Assembly (NCBI GenBank): GCA_017449765.1
Contig: JAFTFE010000142.1
Location: forward strand, 1 to 44,810
Source of the DNA: Lachnospiraceae bacterium
GTDB lineage: Bacteria > Bacillota > Clostridia > Lachnospirales > Lachnospiraceae
DNA length: 44,810 nucleotides
Reading direction: 5' to 3'
The position numbers and the translations under genes were made by a program. The stretch's first letter is position 1; every line of letters starts with the position of its first letter. Positions 17,012 through 24,962 of the stretch are shown one piece after another. Under the pieces are notes generated by a model. That model did no database searches, was not told where the DNA came from, and worked only from the letters and a program-made list of their open reading frames with translations.

Positions 17012-18172
17012 ATGAACAGATTATATGAGATTATGGATGCTGACGGGCTTGATGCTTTAATTATAACAGACGGATATAATATTCATTACCTGTCAGGCTA
17101 TGGCGGACATACGGGCTGTATGGTTATCACGCACAAGGGAAGATATATTTTGACAGACTCAAGATATACGGAACAGGTAACTATAGAGGCTCCTGATTTT
17201 TCTTGTGTGGATATAAAACTTGATGGATATGCTAAAAACATTAATAATATTATTCTCCGGGATTGTGGTGCAAAAAAAACTTCGACAGATAATTTTGAAC
17301 AAACTAATTGTCAACAATTAAATGTGGATAATGGGTGTAAAACAAGTAATTTGTTTGTGGATAAAATAGTTGTCGGGTTTGAGAATGAGGAAGTTTCATA
17401 TAAGACTTTTATGTCGTTTAAAGATAACTTTGACAAAAGCATTGAGCTTTTTTCGCTGGATGACAAGATGAATAAGCTTCGAGTTGTAAAAAATGGTGAA
17501 GAGCTTGATAAGATAGCGATGGCAGAGCATATCGGAGATATGGCTTTTTCACATATTCTGGATGTTCTAAAACCGGGTATGACTGAGATAGAGGTCGCTA
17601 TTGAATTGGAAAATCATATGAGAAAGAATGGTGCTTCGGGACTTAGTTTTGATACTATTGCAGCATCAGGTAAGAATTCATCTTTGCCGCATGCGGTTCC
17701 TACAGGTCGAAGGTTAGAAGAGGGAGATTTTCTCACTATGGATTTTGGATGTGTATACTGTGGATATTGTTCAGATATGACGAGAACCGTATATATTGGC
17801 AAAACTCCTTCCGACAAAAAAAGACACGTATATGAGACGGTTCTTAAGGCACAGCTTGAGTCTATGAAGCTTATCAAACCGGGAGCAAAATGTTCTGATA
17901 TAGACAAATGTGCCCGCGATATTATAGCTGATGCAGGCTATGATGGATATTTTGGACATGGTTTGGGTCATAGCGTGGGATTATTTATTCATGAGGAGCC
18001 GAGACTTTCTCCTAAATGTGACGAGATATTAAGACCGGGTATTACGATAACTGTTGAGCCGGGCATATATATACCGGGTGAGTTCGGAGTAAGGATAGAG
18101 GACCTTGTAGTTGTTACAGAGGATGGATATAAGAATTTTGCCGGTTCACCAAAGGAATTAATTTGTATTTAG
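17012..18172 (+). CDS. Xaa-Pro peptidase (M24 family)
   Basis: A 386-residue cytosolic metallopeptidase that removes N-terminal residues from peptides with proline at position two. The N-terminal half is the creatinase-like domain (DALIITDGYNIHYLSGYGGH). The C-terminal pita-bread domain carries the dinuclear metal ligands: Asp in TMDFGCVYCGYCSDMTR (two Asp), His in FGHGLGHSVGLFIHEEP, Glu in TVEPGIYIPGEFG, and Glu in GVRIEDLVVV. Length is slightly above the usual 350-360 because of extra residues around 90-120. The AAAGG site precedes ATG 17012. In many Firmicutes this gene lies next to efp; here efp is convergent, on the other strand. Confidence 0.93.
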   Translation: MNRLYEIMDADGLDALIITDGYNIHYLSGYGGHTGCMVITHKGRYILTDSRYTEQVTIEAPDFSCVDIKLDGYAKNINNIILRDCGAKKTSTDNFEQTNCQQLNVDNGCKTSNLFVDKIVVGFENEEVSYKTFMSFKDNFDKSIELFSLDDKMNKLRVVKNGEELDKIAMAEHIGDMAFSHILDVLKPGMTEIEVAIELENHMRKNGASGLSFDTIAASGKNSSLPHAVPTGRRLEEGDFLTMDFGCVYCGYCSDMTRTVYIGKTPSDKKRHVYETVLKAQLESMKLIKPGAKCSDIDKCARDIIADAGYDGYFGHGLGHSVGLFIHEEPRLSPKCDEILRPGITITVEPGIYIPGEFGVRIEDLVVVTEDGYKNFAGSPKELICI

Positions 18173-18192
18173 TATAGAATAAGTAAAGAATA

Positions 18193-18229
18193 GGGTATGA
18201 AGATTTAAAATGTAAAAATCTTCATACCC
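18193..18229. terminator. Terminator hairpin between the M24 peptidase gene and efp
   Basis: GGGTATGAAGATTT (18193-18206) pairs perfectly with AAATCTTCATACCC (18216-18229), a 14-bp stem with a 9-base loop. It lies between two convergent genes and T-rich tracts are short on either side, so it probably serves both directions, though neither U-run is ideal. Confidence 0.75.
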
Positions 18230-18257
18230 TTATTTGCTTAAATATAAATAATATATC

Positions 18258-18815
18258 TTATGCTCTTGAAGAATACTCGCCTGTTCTTGTATCAATCCTG
18301 ATCATATCGCCCTGATTGATAAATAGTGGTACATTAAGTGTTGCTCCTGTCTCAACTGTACATGGCTTTGTAGCACCTGTAGCTGTATCGCCCTTAACTC
18401 CCGGTTCACATTCTGTAACGAGAAGGTCTACTGAGATAGGCGGTTCTACTGCAAATACTGAACCGTTGTGTGAAGCTATCTTACAAGTCTCATTCTCCTT
18501 TACGAACTTTAATGCGTCACCGATTACATCAGAGTTGATTGCTATCTGATCATAGGTTTCGCCATCCATGAAGTAGAATAAGTCGCCATCCTGATATAAG
18601 TATTGCATATCTTTTCTGTCGATATGTGCATTTTCGAACTTTTCTGTAGGACGGAAAGTCTTCTCTACGACACCGCCACTTTTTATATTCTTAAGCTTGG
18701 TTCTTACGAACGCAGCTCCCTTACCCGGTTTTACATGCTGGAATTCGATTATCTGGTAGATATTACCCTCTAATTCGATTGTTATACCATTCTTAAAATC
18801 TCCTGCTGATACCAT
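18258..18815 (-). CDS. efp: Translation elongation factor P
   Basis: A 185-residue EF-P, which enters the ribosomal E site and relieves stalling at consecutive prolines. The start is the ATG at 18815 ([10 protein letters not shown]), which has a TAGGAGG site; an in-frame ATG 14 codons earlier has none. The KOW-like N-terminal domain carries [14 protein letters not shown], placing Lys32 at the loop tip that is modified in other bacteria (5-aminopentanol in Bacillus, beta-lysine in E. coli). OB domains follow, with the C-terminal [14 protein letters not shown] signature. No epmA/epmB-like modification genes are in the window. Confidence 0.97.
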   Translation of the reverse strand: MVSAGDFKNGITIELEGNIYQIIEFQHVKPGKGAAFVRTKLKNIKSGGVVEKTFRPTEKFENAHIDRKDMQYLYQDGDLFYFMDGETYDQIAINSDVIGDALKFVKENETCKIASHNGSVFAVEPPISVDLLVTECEPGVKGDTATGATKPCTVETGATLNVPLFINQGDMIRIDTRTGEYSSRA

Positions 18816-18911
18816 AATTATCCTCCTAATAATTCTTATGCCGTTTTTATACGGCACACTTTATCGCAGTTTATATTGGTTTTTACTGCTTTTCAAAAAT
18901 CACATATAATC

Positions 18912-18940
18912 ATTCTAATATAAATGCTATATTTTTTCAA
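18912..18940 (-). promoter_or_regulatory. Sigma-A promoter of efp
   Basis: On the minus strand TTGAAA (18935-18940), exactly 17 bases, then TAGAAT (18912-18917). Transcription would give a leader of about 90 nt. That leader includes a small hairpin, TGCCGT/ACGGCA at 18839-18856. Confidence 0.65.
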
Positions 18941-19016
18941 CTGTTTTTTACCTTAACTTCCTTGTAATATTTTTTGATTTTATACATATATTTATCTTAA
19001 AAGGAGGTTTAAAAGG

Positions 19017-19979
19017 GTGAAAAAAGTAATTACTAAGATTTTACCTTTGTCCGTCAGGCATCTGATAGGTGATGTTAACATAGATTTTAGCAAGCTGATT
19101 GAAATACGACTTCGTATAAACGAGCCGATTATATTTGCTTTTACGGACGGAGAATATTTTTTAAGCGAGAGAAAGGGCTTTACAACAAATAAAAAGTCCG
19201 CATATAAGGTTTTGGAGGAGGATATAAATTATACCATAGATATGGTATCGAGCTATTCACTTTATGCTTATGAGGATGATTTGCGTCAGGGATTTATAAC
19301 CATAAGCGGCGGTCATAGGGTTGGTATGATTGGACAAGCTGTTATGGAGGCTCAAAACGTAAAAGGGATTAAGCATATTTCTTTTATAAATATCCGTATG
19401 GCACATCAGGTAAAGGGGTGCTCATCATCAGTGCTTCCATATATTATACGCGACGGACGCGTACTTCATACACTTATTATATCGCCTCCGGGTTGTGGTA
19501 AGACGACACTTCTTCGAGATATAATAAGATGTGTCTCTGACGGTAACAGCTATTGTAAGGGCATGAATGTCGGAGTTGTGGACGAGCGCTCTGAGATTGC
19601 TGCATGTTATATGGGAGTTCCGCAGAATGATGTTGGAATTCGCACGGACATCCTGGATTCCTGTCCTAAGGCAGAGGGAATGCTTATGCTGCTTCGTTCA
19701 ATGAATCCGAAGGTTATAGCTGTAGATGAGATAGGCAGCCGTTATGATATTGACGCCATATCCTATGTGATTAATTGCGGATGTTCGCTGCTTGCCACCG
19801 TGCATGGATATTCCATAGATGATATAAGAGATAAACCTGTCTTGAGAAAGCTGGTTGAAGAGAAGGCTTTTGAGCGCTATATCGTATTAGGAAACTCCAA
19901 GGGAATCGGAAGTATAGAGAATATATTTGATGAGAGGGGTAATGAGCTATTACTTCAATCCTTTTTATGTGCAAATTAG
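19017..19979 (+). CDS. spoIIIAA: Stage III sporulation protein AA (engulfment channel ATPase)
   Basis: A 320-residue secretion-type ATPase, start GTG 19017 after AAAAGGAGG. The Walker A motif is SPPGCGKTTLLRD near residues 155-167. A Walker B-like segment (KVIAVDEIGS) and the following STAGE III-specific LLATVHGYS segment are present. It is thought to energise the mother-cell side of the SpoIIIA-SpoIIQ channel that feeds the engulfed forespore. It is the first gene of a complete spoIIIA operon. A mother-cell sigma-E promoter is expected upstream, but I could not find one with correct spacing. Confidence 0.95.
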   Translation: MKKVITKILPLSVRHLIGDVNIDFSKLIEIRLRINEPIIFAFTDGEYFLSERKGFTTNKKSAYKVLEEDINYTIDMVSSYSLYAYEDDLRQGFITISGGHRVGMIGQAVMEAQNVKGIKHISFINIRMAHQVKGCSSSVLPYIIRDGRVLHTLIISPPGCGKTTLLRDIIRCVSDGNSYCKGMNVGVVDERSEIAACYMGVPQNDVGIRTDILDSCPKAEGMLMLLRSMNPKVIAVDEIGSRYDIDAISYVINCGCSLLATVHGYSIDDIRDKPVLRKLVEEKAFERYIVLGNSKGIGSIENIFDERGNELLLQSFLCAN

Positions 19980-20563
19980 CCGGAGCATTTTTGGTTATTA
20001 CCGGTGCAGGTATAGCCGGCACAAGTTATGCTTACAGATTAAAAAAAAGACTCGATAATCTGAAAGAGTTAGAGCATATTGTAATTAACATAGAAAATGA
20101 TATTAGATACAGGCATTCGATTATAAGCTCTGCTTTTAAAAATGTATCGACAAAATGTCATAAGCCCTTTTCACATTGGCTTATGTTTATTTCCAAGCGT
20201 CTTGATTATGCTGATGATCCAAACGAAGCCAATGAGCAGCTAATCAATGATTTTGATTGCGATGATGAGTTTTTTAACGGATTTTTTCATAATACATATG
20301 AATTCAGTGAGATATGGGATAAGTCACTTATATATTTGAAGGATAATTCCTTCTTAAAAAACGAAGATATTGATGATTTGAAAACCTTAGGACAAACCTT
20401 AGGATATCTTGATATAACTTCACAAAAGATGGGTATCAGTCTTTTCTTAGATAATCTTCATAGTAAGATAAATGAAATAAACAGCACTCTTAATGATAAA
20501 ATAAGAATTTCAATTATAGCGGGTATGGTAAGCGGAATATTTATAGTTATATTATTAATATGA
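19967..20563 (+). CDS. spoIIIAB: Stage III sporulation protein AB
   Basis: A 198-residue protein with an N-terminal hydrophobic segment (KLAGAFLVITGAGIAGTSYAYRL is the region, about residues 3-24) and a C-terminal one (about 180-198, IIAGMVSGIFIVILLI). The helical middle (LKELEHIVINIENDIRYRHS) is the usual start of SpoIIIAB, a GspF-like relative of type II secretion platform proteins. Length matches the family's usual 170-200. It overlaps spoIIIAA by 13 bp, so the two are probably translationally coupled. Confidence 0.9.
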   Translation: MCKLAGAFLVITGAGIAGTSYAYRLKKRLDNLKELEHIVINIENDIRYRHSIISSAFKNVSTKCHKPFSHWLMFISKRLDYADDPNEANEQLINDFDCDDEFFNGFFHNTYEFSEIWDKSLIYLKDNSFLKNEDIDDLKTLGQTLGYLDITSQKMGISLFLDNLHSKINEINSTLNDKIRISIIAGMVSGIFIVILLI

Positions 20564-20616
20564 TATGTCCGTATTGTCCCGCTCAATGTAAGAAAATCAA
20601 ATGTGAATTAAGATGA
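20560..20616 (+). CDS. Possible 18-aa cysteine-rich peptide in the spoIIIA operon
   Basis: An unlisted short frame starts at ATG 20560, overlapping the spoIIIAB stop in an ATGA arrangement, and ends at TGA 20616. Its peptide is MICPYCPAQCKKIKCELR: four Cys in 18 residues arranged CxxC-x3-C-x4-C, which could bind a metal. The ATGA overlap suggests coupling to spoIIIAB. There is no independent ribosome site, and a chance frame cannot be excluded. Confidence 0.3.
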   Translation: MICPYCPAQCKKIKCELR

Positions 20617-20632
20617 TGTAGGGAGTTTTATA

Positions 20633-20827
20633 ATGACTATTCAGCTTATATTTAAAATTGCTGCTGTGGGTATCGTCGTCGCCCTGCTTAATCAGGTGCT
20701 TAAGCATTCGGGCAGAGATGACCAGGCATATATAGTCAGCCTCGCAGGTTTAATAATCGTTCTTTCGTGGTTGGTGCCATACATATATCAACTTTTTCTG
20801 GATATAAATAATTTGTTTAATTTTTAA
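20633..20827 (+). CDS. spoIIIAC: Stage III sporulation protein AC
   Basis: A 64-residue protein with two membrane segments, at about residues 4-22 and 35-57, matching SpoIIIAC in size and topology. The conserved HSGRDDQAYIVSLAG-type stretch links them. The ribosome site is TAGGGAG. In the SpoIIIA complex it is a small mother-cell-membrane component next to SpoIIIAD. The 69-bp gap from spoIIIAB is the longest in the operon. Confidence 0.92.
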   Translation: MTIQLIFKIAAVGIVVALLNQVLKHSGRDDQAYIVSLAGLIIVLSWLVPYIYQLFLDINNLFNF

Positions 20828-20876
20828 TGCTGATAAATCACAGGATGCATATAAATTTTGAAAGGATTTGGTTGAT

Positions 20877-21263
20877 ATGAGTATCGGAATACTGATGGCA
20901 CTTATAATTATCGCAATTATTCTTGCGCTTTCCTTAAAGTCAAGAAATCCTGAGATTAGCAGTATAATAAGCGTTGGTCTTTGTCTGGTTATTATTTCCG
21001 TATGTGTGGACAGGCTCAATATTATTATTAATAAAGTTAAAAGTATTTCTTCAAATGTTGATATTGATAAAACGTATATCTTTATTCTTCTTAAATTAAT
21101 CGGTATAGCATACATATGTGAATTTGCATCAGGGATAAGTAAGGATGCCGGATACAGCGCAGTTGCTTCTCAGATAGAGCTTTTAGGTAAGCTGACTATG
21201 CTTATGGTGTCGCTGCCTGTATTGGAGCAGGTTATTGAAATCATTATTAATATGATGAGGTAG
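20877..21263 (+). CDS. spoIIIAD: Stage III sporulation protein AD
   Basis: A 128-residue membrane protein with three or four hydrophobic segments and the conserved YICEFASGISKDAGYSAVA segment typical of SpoIIIAD. I chose ATG 20877, which is 11 bases from AAAGG; a TTG three codons upstream lies too close to the site. It belongs to the SpoIIIA channel apparatus in the mother-cell membrane around the forespore. Family members are about 130 residues, so it is full length. Confidence 0.92.
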   Translation: MSIGILMALIIIAIILALSLKSRNPEISSIISVGLCLVIISVCVDRLNIIINKVKSISSNVDIDKTYIFILLKLIGIAYICEFASGISKDAGYSAVASQIELLGKLTMLMVSLPVLEQVIEIIINMMR

Positions 21264-21269
21264 TGTAGG

Positions 21270-22508
21270 ATGGTGCAATTACGCAGTGTATCTATGTTAA
21301 TTATTTTTTTCTTATGCAGCACAGATGGTTTACATCATAATTATATCTTTAGTTATTCGCAGTCTGAGATAATAATTACAGAGGATAATTCCGTAGATGA
21401 CAGTTCACAGGACACCCCTTCTTCGCAGTCGTCGGATTACATATCTGACAGCTATGCTTACGACAAAATATTTGATGAACTGGATTTAGACAGTATAGAC
21501 AGGGAATTAAAAAGAAGTAATATAAATATCTCCGTGGATTTTAAGGATATTGTGAGAGATATTATAAATAATAAGGGAAATGTAAGCTATGATATGAAAA
21601 GCATTATCATGGAGGTTTTGATTGGTGAACTTTCTTCAAATAAAAATCTAATGCTTCAGCTTATTTCTATAGTCCTGCTTGGCTCGATATTTGTTAAATT
21701 ATCCAATTCCTTCGGCACAGGCTTTATAAGTGAGAATGGATTTTATATAACTTATCTTATCATAACAGCGATTATGCTTGCTTCATTTATGGTGACTCTT
21801 GATATGGTAAGTTCTACTCTTGAGGCATTGATAAATATTATCAGGATTATTATTCCGATTTATGCTTTGGCTATTAATTTTATAGGGCATACAGCGTCAT
21901 CGGCTGCCATGTATGAAGTCATCATGGTGGGAATATGGCTGGTACAGAATGTGGTATTAAATATAATTCTACCCATGATTAGATTTTATGTCATTATTAT
22001 GCTTGTCAATAATCTGTCAAAAGAAGATTATTTTTCCAAGATGTGCAAGTTGGTTAATAATATGGTCAACTGGATGCTTAAAACGATTATTTTCTTTATA
22101 GCAGGACTTAATATTATTAAAAGTCTTATAGAGCCACAGATGGATCTGCTTGGAAAGAATGTAGTTAATAAGGTTGTTTCGGCCATACCTACAGGTACAA
22201 TGATGTCGGTGCTTACGGGTACTTTTTTAGGAGCGGGGATTATTGTTAAGAACAGTATAGGCATAGCAGGACTTATAGTTATTGTTATAGCGCTTATTGC
22301 TCCCATACTTAAGGCACTTATTATCATGCTTTTAGTCCGTGTTACTGCGGTTTTGCTTCAACCGATAGGGGAAAAACGCTATGTGGAGGGAGTATGGGGA
22401 CTTGCACAGGGGATTAACCTTTTATTACTTAGTTTGATTAGTTCGGCAGCACTTTTTCTGCTTACTATAGCCATTATGGCATTTGCTACAAATGCGGGAG
22501 GTGGTTAA
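21270..22508 (+). CDS. spoIIIAE: Stage III sporulation protein AE
   Basis: A 412-residue multi-pass membrane protein. An N-terminal signal-like segment (SMLIIFFLCS) is followed by an acidic region outside the membrane (residues 30-105). About seven hydrophobic helices then follow, including LLGSIFVKLSNSF, GLIVIVIALIAPILKALI and the C-terminal LLLSLISSAALFLLTIAIM. This topology and length fit SpoIIIAE, a putative permease-like part of the channel between mother cell and forespore. The start lies 6 bp after spoIIIAD and the stop 3 bp before spoIIIAF, so expression is probably coupled. Confidence 0.94.
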   Translation: MVQLRSVSMLIIFFLCSTDGLHHNYIFSYSQSEIIITEDNSVDDSSQDTPSSQSSDYISDSYAYDKIFDELDLDSIDRELKRSNINISVDFKDIVRDIINNKGNVSYDMKSIIMEVLIGELSSNKNLMLQLISIVLLGSIFVKLSNSFGTGFISENGFYITYLIITAIMLASFMVTLDMVSSTLEALINIIRIIIPIYALAINFIGHTASSAAMYEVIMVGIWLVQNVVLNIILPMIRFYVIIMLVNNLSKEDYFSKMCKLVNNMVNWMLKTIIFFIAGLNIIKSLIEPQMDLLGKNVVNKVVSAIPTGTMMSVLTGTFLGAGIIVKNSIGIAGLIVIVIALIAPILKALIIMLLVRVTAVLLQPIGEKRYVEGVWGLAQGINLLLLSLISSAALFLLTIAIMAFATNAGGG

Positions 22509-22511
22509 GTC

Positions 22512-22988
22512 TTGTTTTATACATGGATGAGAAGTCTTGTTATTTATCTTTTATTATCAGGTCTTGTAATGAAGCTTGTGCCGGAGAAAAATTACAGCAG
22601 GTACATATCTTTTTTCATGGGGCTTGTAATGATTATCATTTTGTCAAGACCGATAATATATATCTTGAAATTAGATAAGGAGGAATACATAGGAAGAATA
22701 GAAAAAAACGTGGATGAGTTTTTTACGGTTAATTCGTATAACAGTTTTGACGGGAAAGAAGATGAGGCGGCATCATACTACGAGCTTAGTCTTGATGAGG
22801 CGGTAAAATATGTGTGCAGGAACGAAGGGTATGAGGTTAGTTACGTGAGTGTCATAACGGATAATGACAAGAATATACTAAGCTGTGTGATTTATATAAA
22901 TGGAGATTATGATGAAAATATTATAAAAAATTTGATTAATGATGTCTATAAAATTGATTTTGAGAGTATATATATAGTAAGACGGTGA
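22512..22988 (+). CDS. spoIIIAF: Stage III sporulation protein AF
   Basis: A 158-residue protein from TTG 22512 behind GGGAGGTGG. Two N-terminal membrane segments (about 8-22 and 34-53, SFFMGLVMIIILSRPIIYIL region) are followed by a soluble domain with a beta-alpha pattern. This ring-building-motif domain is a known feature of SpoIIIAF. The frame overlaps spoIIIAG by four bases. Sequence beyond the membrane part is poorly conserved across the family, so the call leans on topology and order. Confidence 0.9.
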   Translation: MFYTWMRSLVIYLLLSGLVMKLVPEKNYSRYISFFMGLVMIIILSRPIIYILKLDKEEYIGRIEKNVDEFFTVNSYNSFDGKEDEAASYYELSLDEAVKYVCRNEGYEVSYVSVITDNDKNILSCVIYINGDYDENIIKNLINDVYKIDFESIYIVRR

Positions 22989-23458
22989 GGGTAATGAGGT
23001 TAGATTCTTTATTAGGTAAATTCAAGGGAAAGTCGGGCAATATAATCACATTTATTCTTATTGGCATATTGCTTCTTATTGTAGCTATGCCTGTTAAAAA
23101 AAATAGTGTGTATGACAGTGTGACTACGGATGGCACAGGTGAAGCCTATTCACGCAGTGAAGATACTGACATCGCAGGATATGACAATTATGCTGAATAT
23201 TATGAGAGCAGATTAAAAGAAATTCTGGAGAAATCATATGGTGAGGGAACCATGAATGTTATGGTTTCGCTTTCTAAGACCGGTGATGATGGCTATATAG
23301 GAAGATATGACAGCTCTTATAATTATGAAAGGAGTGTAGACGGAGTATTGATTGTCGCAGATATAGACGATGCATCGGCTATAGCCGATATCTCTTTTGC
23401 TGTCTGTGCGTTATTTGATTTACCGGCTCACAAGGTAGCAGTAATAATTAAGAATTAG
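22985..23458 (+). CDS. spoIIIAG: Stage III sporulation protein AG
   Basis: A 157-residue protein with one membrane segment (about 18-36, NIITFILIGILLLIVAMP) and a domain outside the membrane. It has the family motif YESRLKEILEKSYGEG followed by MNVMVSL. SpoIIIAG forms a large ring in the space between mother cell and forespore. The start is ambiguous: GTG 22985 overlaps the spoIIIAF stop (GTGA), while ATG 22994 has a GAGGG placed too close. I kept 22985. It is shorter than the Bacillus protein (about 229 residues), mainly in the loop after the membrane helix. Confidence 0.9.
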   Translation: MRVMRLDSLLGKFKGKSGNIITFILIGILLLIVAMPVKKNSVYDSVTTDGTGEAYSRSEDTDIAGYDNYAEYYESRLKEILEKSYGEGTMNVMVSLSKTGDDGYIGRYDSSYNYERSVDGVLIVADIDDASAIADISFAVCALFDLPAHKVAVIIKN

Positions 23459-23474
23459 GAGGTAAATAAATATT

Positions 23475-24104
23475 ATGAAGAAATCCTTTAAGAAAAACCA
23501 GATTATTATAGCAGCATTGACAGTCTTACTTGGAGTTGCAGGATACATAAATTTCTCCGGCAGAAATCTTAATTTGAGTAAGGATAATGAGGATGAGGTG
23601 ACAGAGGCGGCATTTGCCGAGACCAATATAAGCAGTGAGGTGGCTGATGCCGCTTATGGGGAGCTTACCTTATATGATGTTGAAAATGAGGAAAATATTG
23701 AACTTAATTCAAGCGAGGAGGATATAGGAGAGGCTATTCTCACATCGGCAGATGTAAAGAGCAGCATAGTCAATATAAAACTTAACAGAGAGCAGGCACG
23801 GTCTAAAAGTAAGGAGTATTACTTAGAGATTATAAATGGTGACAGTATGGAGCAGGCTAATGTGCAGCAGGCTATGGAGGCATATGTGAAGCTGACAGAG
23901 GATATGGAGAAGGAAGCTGATGCGGAAACACTGCTTATGGCAAAGGGTTTTAATAATGCTATTGTATCAATAAGTGACAGCTCGGTTGATGTGGTTGTAT
24001 CAAATGAAGGTCTTACTGATATTGAGAGAGCGCAGATTGAGGACATTGTTGTAAGAAAGACCGGCTGTACCGTAGATCAGATTGTCATATCAGAGGTAAG
24101 ATAG
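23475..24104 (+). CDS. spoIIIAH: Stage III sporulation protein AH
   Basis: A 209-residue bitopic protein with one N-terminal membrane segment (about 10-27, IIIAALTVLLGVAGYINF) and an acidic linker. The ring-forming C-terminal domain contains INLNREQARSKS-like sequence (KLNREQARSKSKEYY) and TVDQIVISEVR at the end. SpoIIIAH binds SpoIIQ on the forespore side and closes the operon. No SpoIIQ gene is in the window. No terminator follows; a promoter for the next operon begins only 7 bp after the stop. Confidence 0.93.
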   Translation: MKKSFKKNQIIIAALTVLLGVAGYINFSGRNLNLSKDNEDEVTEAAFAETNISSEVADAAYGELTLYDVENEENIELNSSEEDIGEAILTSADVKSSIVNIKLNREQARSKSKEYYLEIINGDSMEQANVQQAMEAYVKLTEDMEKEADAETLLMAKGFNNAIVSISDSSVDVVVSNEGLTDIERAQIEDIVVRKTGCTVDQIVISEVR

Positions 24105-24110
24105 ATTTTG

Positions 24111-24139
24111 TTGCAATATCATAAAATATTGGGTATAAT
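24111..24139 (+). promoter_or_regulatory. Sigma-A promoter of the asp23-nusB-recN operon
   Basis: TTGCAA (24111-24116), exactly 17 bases, then a perfect TATAAT (24134-24139), giving a leader of about 28 nt before the GTG at 24174. It separates the sporulation operon from the housekeeping genes, which can then be made during growth. Confidence 0.8.
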
Positions 24140-24173
24140 TAGATAAATATTTTATTGATAGGAGGCAAATATC

Positions 24174-24527
24174 GTGGAGGATACTAAGAATATCGGAAAG
24201 ATTAACATAGCTGATGACGTGGTTGCATCAATAGCGGGTATAGCTGCTATCGAGGTAGACGGAGTGTCAAGATTAACCGGCGGAATATCTAAGGATGAGG
24301 CGAGCAAGCTGGGCAAGAAGAAGCTTGCAAAGGGTGTCAATGTGTCAATTATTGACGGAAATGTTGAAGCAGATATTTCAGTAGAGCTTGAATATGGCAA
24401 CAATATATCAAAGGTTTCCAAGGAGGTTCAGGCAAAGGTTAAACAGACTATAGAGAATATGACAGGTCTTAATGTATCTGTAGTTAATGTTGTGGTTTCA
24501 GGTATAAAGCTGGATAAGCAGGATTAA
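24174..24527 (+). CDS. Asp23/Gls24 family envelope stress response protein
   Basis: A 117-residue Asp23/Gls24-type protein starting at GTG 24174 behind ATAGGAGG. It has the family pattern: IADDVVASIAGIAAIEVDGVSRL, a Lys-rich connector, the strand pair GVNVSIIDGNVEADISVELEYG, and the closing helix-strand MTGLNVSVVNVVVSGI. Family members associate with the membrane and respond to envelope stress or stationary phase. A gene of this type precedes nusB in many Firmicutes, and the position here agrees. No alkaline-shock or membrane-anchor partner is nearby. Confidence 0.93.
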   Translation: MEDTKNIGKINIADDVVASIAGIAAIEVDGVSRLTGGISKDEASKLGKKKLAKGVNVSIIDGNVEADISVELEYGNNISKVSKEVQAKVKQTIENMTGLNVSVVNVVVSGIKLDKQD

Positions 24528-24547
24528 TCGGGAAAGCAGGTTTTACT

Positions 24548-24946
24548 ATGACCAGAAGAAAGCTTAGAGAGAATATATTTAAGATATTATTTAAGTTGGA
24601 GTTTAATTCTGTGGATGAGATGAAAGAACAGATTGATTTTTCACTTGATGATATCGATGATTTATCCGAAGAGGACAGGACATATATTACCGATAAGACT
24701 GAAAAAATAATCGGTCTTATCGGTGAGATTGACGATATGATTAAAGAACATTCTTCAGGCTGGAGTATCGAGCGTATAGGCAAGGCAGAACTTGCTATCT
24801 TAAGACTTGGTATCTATGAGATAAAGTACGATGATGATATTCCGTTTTCTGTTGCCGTAAATGAGGCTGTGGAGCTTTCGAAGATTTATTGTCCGGAAGA
24901 GGCAAAAAGCTTTATTAATGGTATATTGGGCAAGTTTGGAGATTAA
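24548..24946 (+). CDS. nusB: Transcription antitermination factor NusB
   Basis: A 132-residue all-helical protein of the usual NusB length. It starts TRRKLRENIFKILFKLEF and contains the conserved C-terminal block SIERIGKAELAILRLGIYEIKY, followed by VAVNEAVELSKIYCPEEAKSFINGIL. NusB with NusE binds boxA in rRNA leaders and supports antitermination. It lies between asp23 and xseA as in Bacillus. No start ambiguity; GGAAAGCAGG precedes the ATG. Confidence 0.96.
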   Translation: MTRRKLRENIFKILFKLEFNSVDEMKEQIDFSLDDIDDLSEEDRTYITDKTEKIIGLIGEIDDMIKEHSSGWSIERIGKAELAILRLGIYEIKYDDDIPFSVAVNEAVELSKIYCPEEAKSFINGILGKFGD

Positions 24947-24962
24947 GGCTTAAAGGATAAAA

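Noticed and set aside
18961-18990. Possible sigma-E promoter before spoIIIAA (GTAATATT and ATACATAT)
   Set aside because: The two elements resemble the sigma-E consensus, but the spacer is only about 9 bases where about 14 is expected.
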